Of a stretch of 64,000 nt of DNA, positions 62,435 through 64,000 are shown one piece after another. Where the stretch lies: positions 98,025-162,024 of the forward strand of contig JAHRFE010000036.1 of the NCBI GenBank assembly GCA_019084245.1. Reading direction: 5' to 3'. Position 1 is the first letter of the stretch, and every line of letters starts with the position of its first letter. Position numbers and translations under genes: made by a program. The notes under the pieces were generated by a model. That model saw only the letters and a program-made list of their open reading frames with translations. It made no database searches and had not been told where the DNA came from. Origin of the DNA: Hoeflea sp. GTDB lineage: Bacteria > Pseudomonadota > Alphaproteobacteria > Rhizobiales > Rhizobiaceae.

Positions 62435-63355
62435 ATGCTGCTAGGCTCCCGGCTCAAGTCCGGGGGAGAGAATCTGCTGCACACACCGACCGAATTGAGA
62501 ACCCGCACCTCGGCGGGCATCATCCTGATGTGCGTGGGCGTGGCGAGCCTCTGCGTCAACGACGCGCTGGCCAAAACCCTGACCGCGCATTATTCGCCCT
62601 TCCAGATCCAGTTCCTGCGCAACCTGATCGCCCTGCCCTTCGCCATCCTGATTGCCTGGAAGATGGGCGGCACGGCAGCGCTGCGCTCGCACCGGCCCTT
62701 GGCGCATCTGATGCGCGGCGGGCTCTGGGTCGGCGCCACCTTCCTGTTCTTCACCTCGATCACCTATCTGGGACTGGCCGAAGCCACCGCGCTGATCTTC
62801 GTGGCCCCACTGTTCATCACCGCGCTGTCGGCCATGCTGTTTCGCGAGCATGTCGGCTGGAAGCGCTGGCTCGCGGTCCTGGTCGGCTTCATTGGCGTGC
62901 TGATCGCCGTGAGGCCAGGCACATCGGCCTTCCAGACCGTCTCGCTGCTGCCCGTCGCCACCGCCTTCGTCTATGCACTGCTGATGCTGTCGGCCCGATT
63001 CGTGGACAGCCGCGAAAGCGTCTGGACGCTGCTCTTGTACATGACCGGCACCGGTGCGCTCATCAGCCTGTTCATCGTGCCCTTCATCTGGCTCCCGCTC
63101 AGGGCCGAAGACATCTGGCTGTTTGCGGCCATCGCCATCTTCGGCACCGCCGGCATGACCATGATGACCCAGGCCTTCCGCCTCGCGCCTGCCGCCGTTG
63201 TCGCACCGCTCGACTACACCGCGATCATCTGGGCCACGCTGCTGGGCTGGCTGTTCTGGGCGGAGATCCCTGACGCGCTGGTTTTCGTCGGCGCGGCCAT
63301 CATCATCGGCAGCGGCGTGTTCATCATCTGGAGGGAGCACCGGGCGGAAAGGTGA
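62435..63355 (+). CDS. DMT-superfamily (EamA) permease
   Basis: A 306-residue transporter with ten helices in two EamA repeats (about 30-160 and 170-300), such as SITYLGLAEATALIFVAPLFITALSAMLF and AFRLAPAAVVAPLDYTAIIWATLLGWLFW. The DxxAK-type start DALAKTLTAHYSPFQIQFLRN is typical. ATG 62435 lacks a good ribosome site, so the true start may be later. Metabolite export is the usual role; substrate unknown. Earlier frame start at 61910 lies inside the cytochrome gene. Confidence 0.83.
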   Translation: MLLGSRLKSGGENLLHTPTELRTRTSAGIILMCVGVASLCVNDALAKTLTAHYSPFQIQFLRNLIALPFAILIAWKMGGTAALRSHRPLAHLMRGGLWVGATFLFFTSITYLGLAEATALIFVAPLFITALSAMLFREHVGWKRWLAVLVGFIGVLIAVRPGTSAFQTVSLLPVATAFVYALLMLSARFVDSRESVWTLLLYMTGTGALISLFIVPFIWLPLRAEDIWLFAAIAIFGTAGMTMMTQAFRLAPAAVVAPLDYTAIIWATLLGWLFWAEIPDALVFVGAAIIIGSGVFIIWREHRAER

Positions 63356-63439
63356 GCGGGAGATAGGTTTAACTACTGAAACAACCCTTGGCGATTGCAA
63401 ACTCGTCACTGGTCGCCGCGATACGCCAACATTCTTTGC

Positions 63440-63865
63440 TCAGATAAGTCCAAGAGCCAAGAAAAGACGTCTAAAGTCTGAATTTAGCGGATTTGTCGCT
63501 GATCTTTTTGCATTCTCAAGCGCTATTTTCTTGGCCAGTTTTTGAGCGGGCATTCCTTTGGAGTACTCGGGCCAAACCGCAACTAATTTTTGCAGAGCCA
63601 AAGCACTCGTCGCAGGTTGATCATGCGCATGACCATCAAAATGGCGCAGAATAAACGATTCAAAGCAAGTGTTTTGCCATACGAGCTTCAGCCCAGCCTG
63701 CCTAGCCTCTTGTGTCACTCTGTCATCACGATCTGGGTTTCGCCCCAAGAGATCGGCGTCGAGTATGACAAAACGTTCGACGAAATCGGGCTTCGAACCG
63801 CGCTCTTGCATCTTCATTATCGCCACCGCTCTTTCGACAATCGCCAAAGGATCGCCAGCACTAGG
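63440..63865 (-). pseudogene. RloB-family gene, N-terminus lost to an IS insertion
   Basis: A fragment of about 140 codons that stays open from the insertion point to the stop at 63440. FVILDADLLGRNPDRDDRVTQEARQAGLKLVWQNTCFESFILRHF matches the core of RloB proteins, a TOPRIM-related partner of the RloA ATPase in abortive infection loci. The family's N-terminal TEG/glutamate-bearing segment is absent: upstream the frame meets a stop inside the IS element. The segment is more AT-rich than its neighbours. Annotated as inactive. Confidence 0.7.
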
Positions 63866-64000
63866 GCCTGTTGACGTTTATCTAAGTTGAATGACGGCTG
63901 CGGCTAGCGAGACAAAGGCGGCGAAGCTCTGGTCGGTTTTGCACGAACGCATGGCGATGCCTCTGTTTTCCTTGAGTTTTCCGAAGTAGTTTTCGATCAG
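63866..64000 (-). mobile_element. IS5-family insertion sequence, right end (runs off window)
   Basis: The terminal sequence GGCCTGTTGACGTTTATC begins near 63866 and is typical of IS5/IS427-type inverted ends, flanked by CTAG at the insertion point. It contains the 3' part of the transposase (63878 onward). The other end is outside the window. Confidence 0.75.
63878..64000 (-). CDS. IS5-family transposase, C-terminal fragment (partial at window edge)
   Basis: The last 40 residues of a DDE transposase are visible, reading LIENYFGKLKENRGIAMR to a TAA at 63880-63878. The ENYFGKLKENRGIA pattern is the conserved glutamate helix of the IS5/IS427 group. The rest lies past position 64000. The gene itself shows no damage in the visible part. 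Confidence 0.78.
   Translation of the reverse strand: MIENYFGKLKENRGIAMRSCKTDQSFAAFVSLAAAVIQLR

Overview
This GC-rich window, with dense operons, many 4-bp ATGA/GTGA overlaps and frequent GTG/TTG starts, looks like the chromosome of an alphaproteobacterium of the Rhizobiales/Hyphomicrobiales. Support comes from a SoxR/SoxS/SoxVW-type sulfur oxidation cluster, an Usg protein, DUF3422, a PaaR-type phenylacetate regulator, a groESL operon behind a CIRCE element, and two copies of a RIME-like palindromic intergenic element. The exact genus cannot be read from the sequence.

Layout. 1-11101 is a sulfur-oxidation island: soxVWXYZABC on the minus strand (soxC runs off the left edge), divergent soxS-soxR, then two YeeE/YedE sulfur importers flanking a Tat-exported metallo-beta-lactamase (SoxH-like). 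11393-17308 is the urea ABC transporter urtABCDE (minus). 17680-22448 is a YhaO/YhaN (Mre11/Rad50-like) nuclease-ATPase pair, followed by a SulP anion permease and a double universal stress protein. 25312-28016 is a small island of accessory character: a DUF1778/GNAT toxin-antitoxin pair followed by an AT-richer two-gene unit (ComEC-like metallo-beta-lactamase plus a four-helix membrane protein) that I cannot assign and that is the best candidate here for an undescribed system. 28158-33499 holds a MaoC-phosphotransacetylase fusion and a CecR/YbhG-F-S-type ABC exporter operon with a 36-bp palindromic operator. 33592-38442 is an FMO / bile-acid-sodium-symporter-like / epimerase / SDR operon with a divergent TetR regulator. 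38465-42354 carries usg, groES-groEL and DUF3422. 42867-47764 is a sensory block: a globin-coupled chemoreceptor with a frameshifted N-terminus, a PAS-GGDEF-EAL protein and a Crp-family regulator. 47802-51328 is a TAXI-TRAP transporter with DUF1850. 52079-59571 is a phenylacetate catabolism cluster (paaR-K-I-G divergent from a FadB/PaaH-like gene and paaZ) without the ring epoxidase. 59611-62316 is a ferric-reductase-like flavocytochrome divergent from a pentaheme cytochrome, with FNR-like and CRP-like sites between them. The right edge has a DMT permease and an RloB-family gene truncated by an IS5-family element.

How the parts work together. The sox genes encode the periplasmic thiosulfate-oxidising complex, its thiol-recycling chain (SoxV to SoxW, and SoxS) and the SoxR repressor; the YeeE proteins and SulP would handle sulfur anions at the membrane. 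Urea uptake, organic-anion uptake (TRAP), aromatic degradation and oxygen/c-di-GMP sensing suggest a versatile aerobic or microaerobic mixotroph. Several intergenic palindromes recur across the window: one family of about 118 bp with compensatory changes in both hairpins, and one family built on a GGGGACAGT core.
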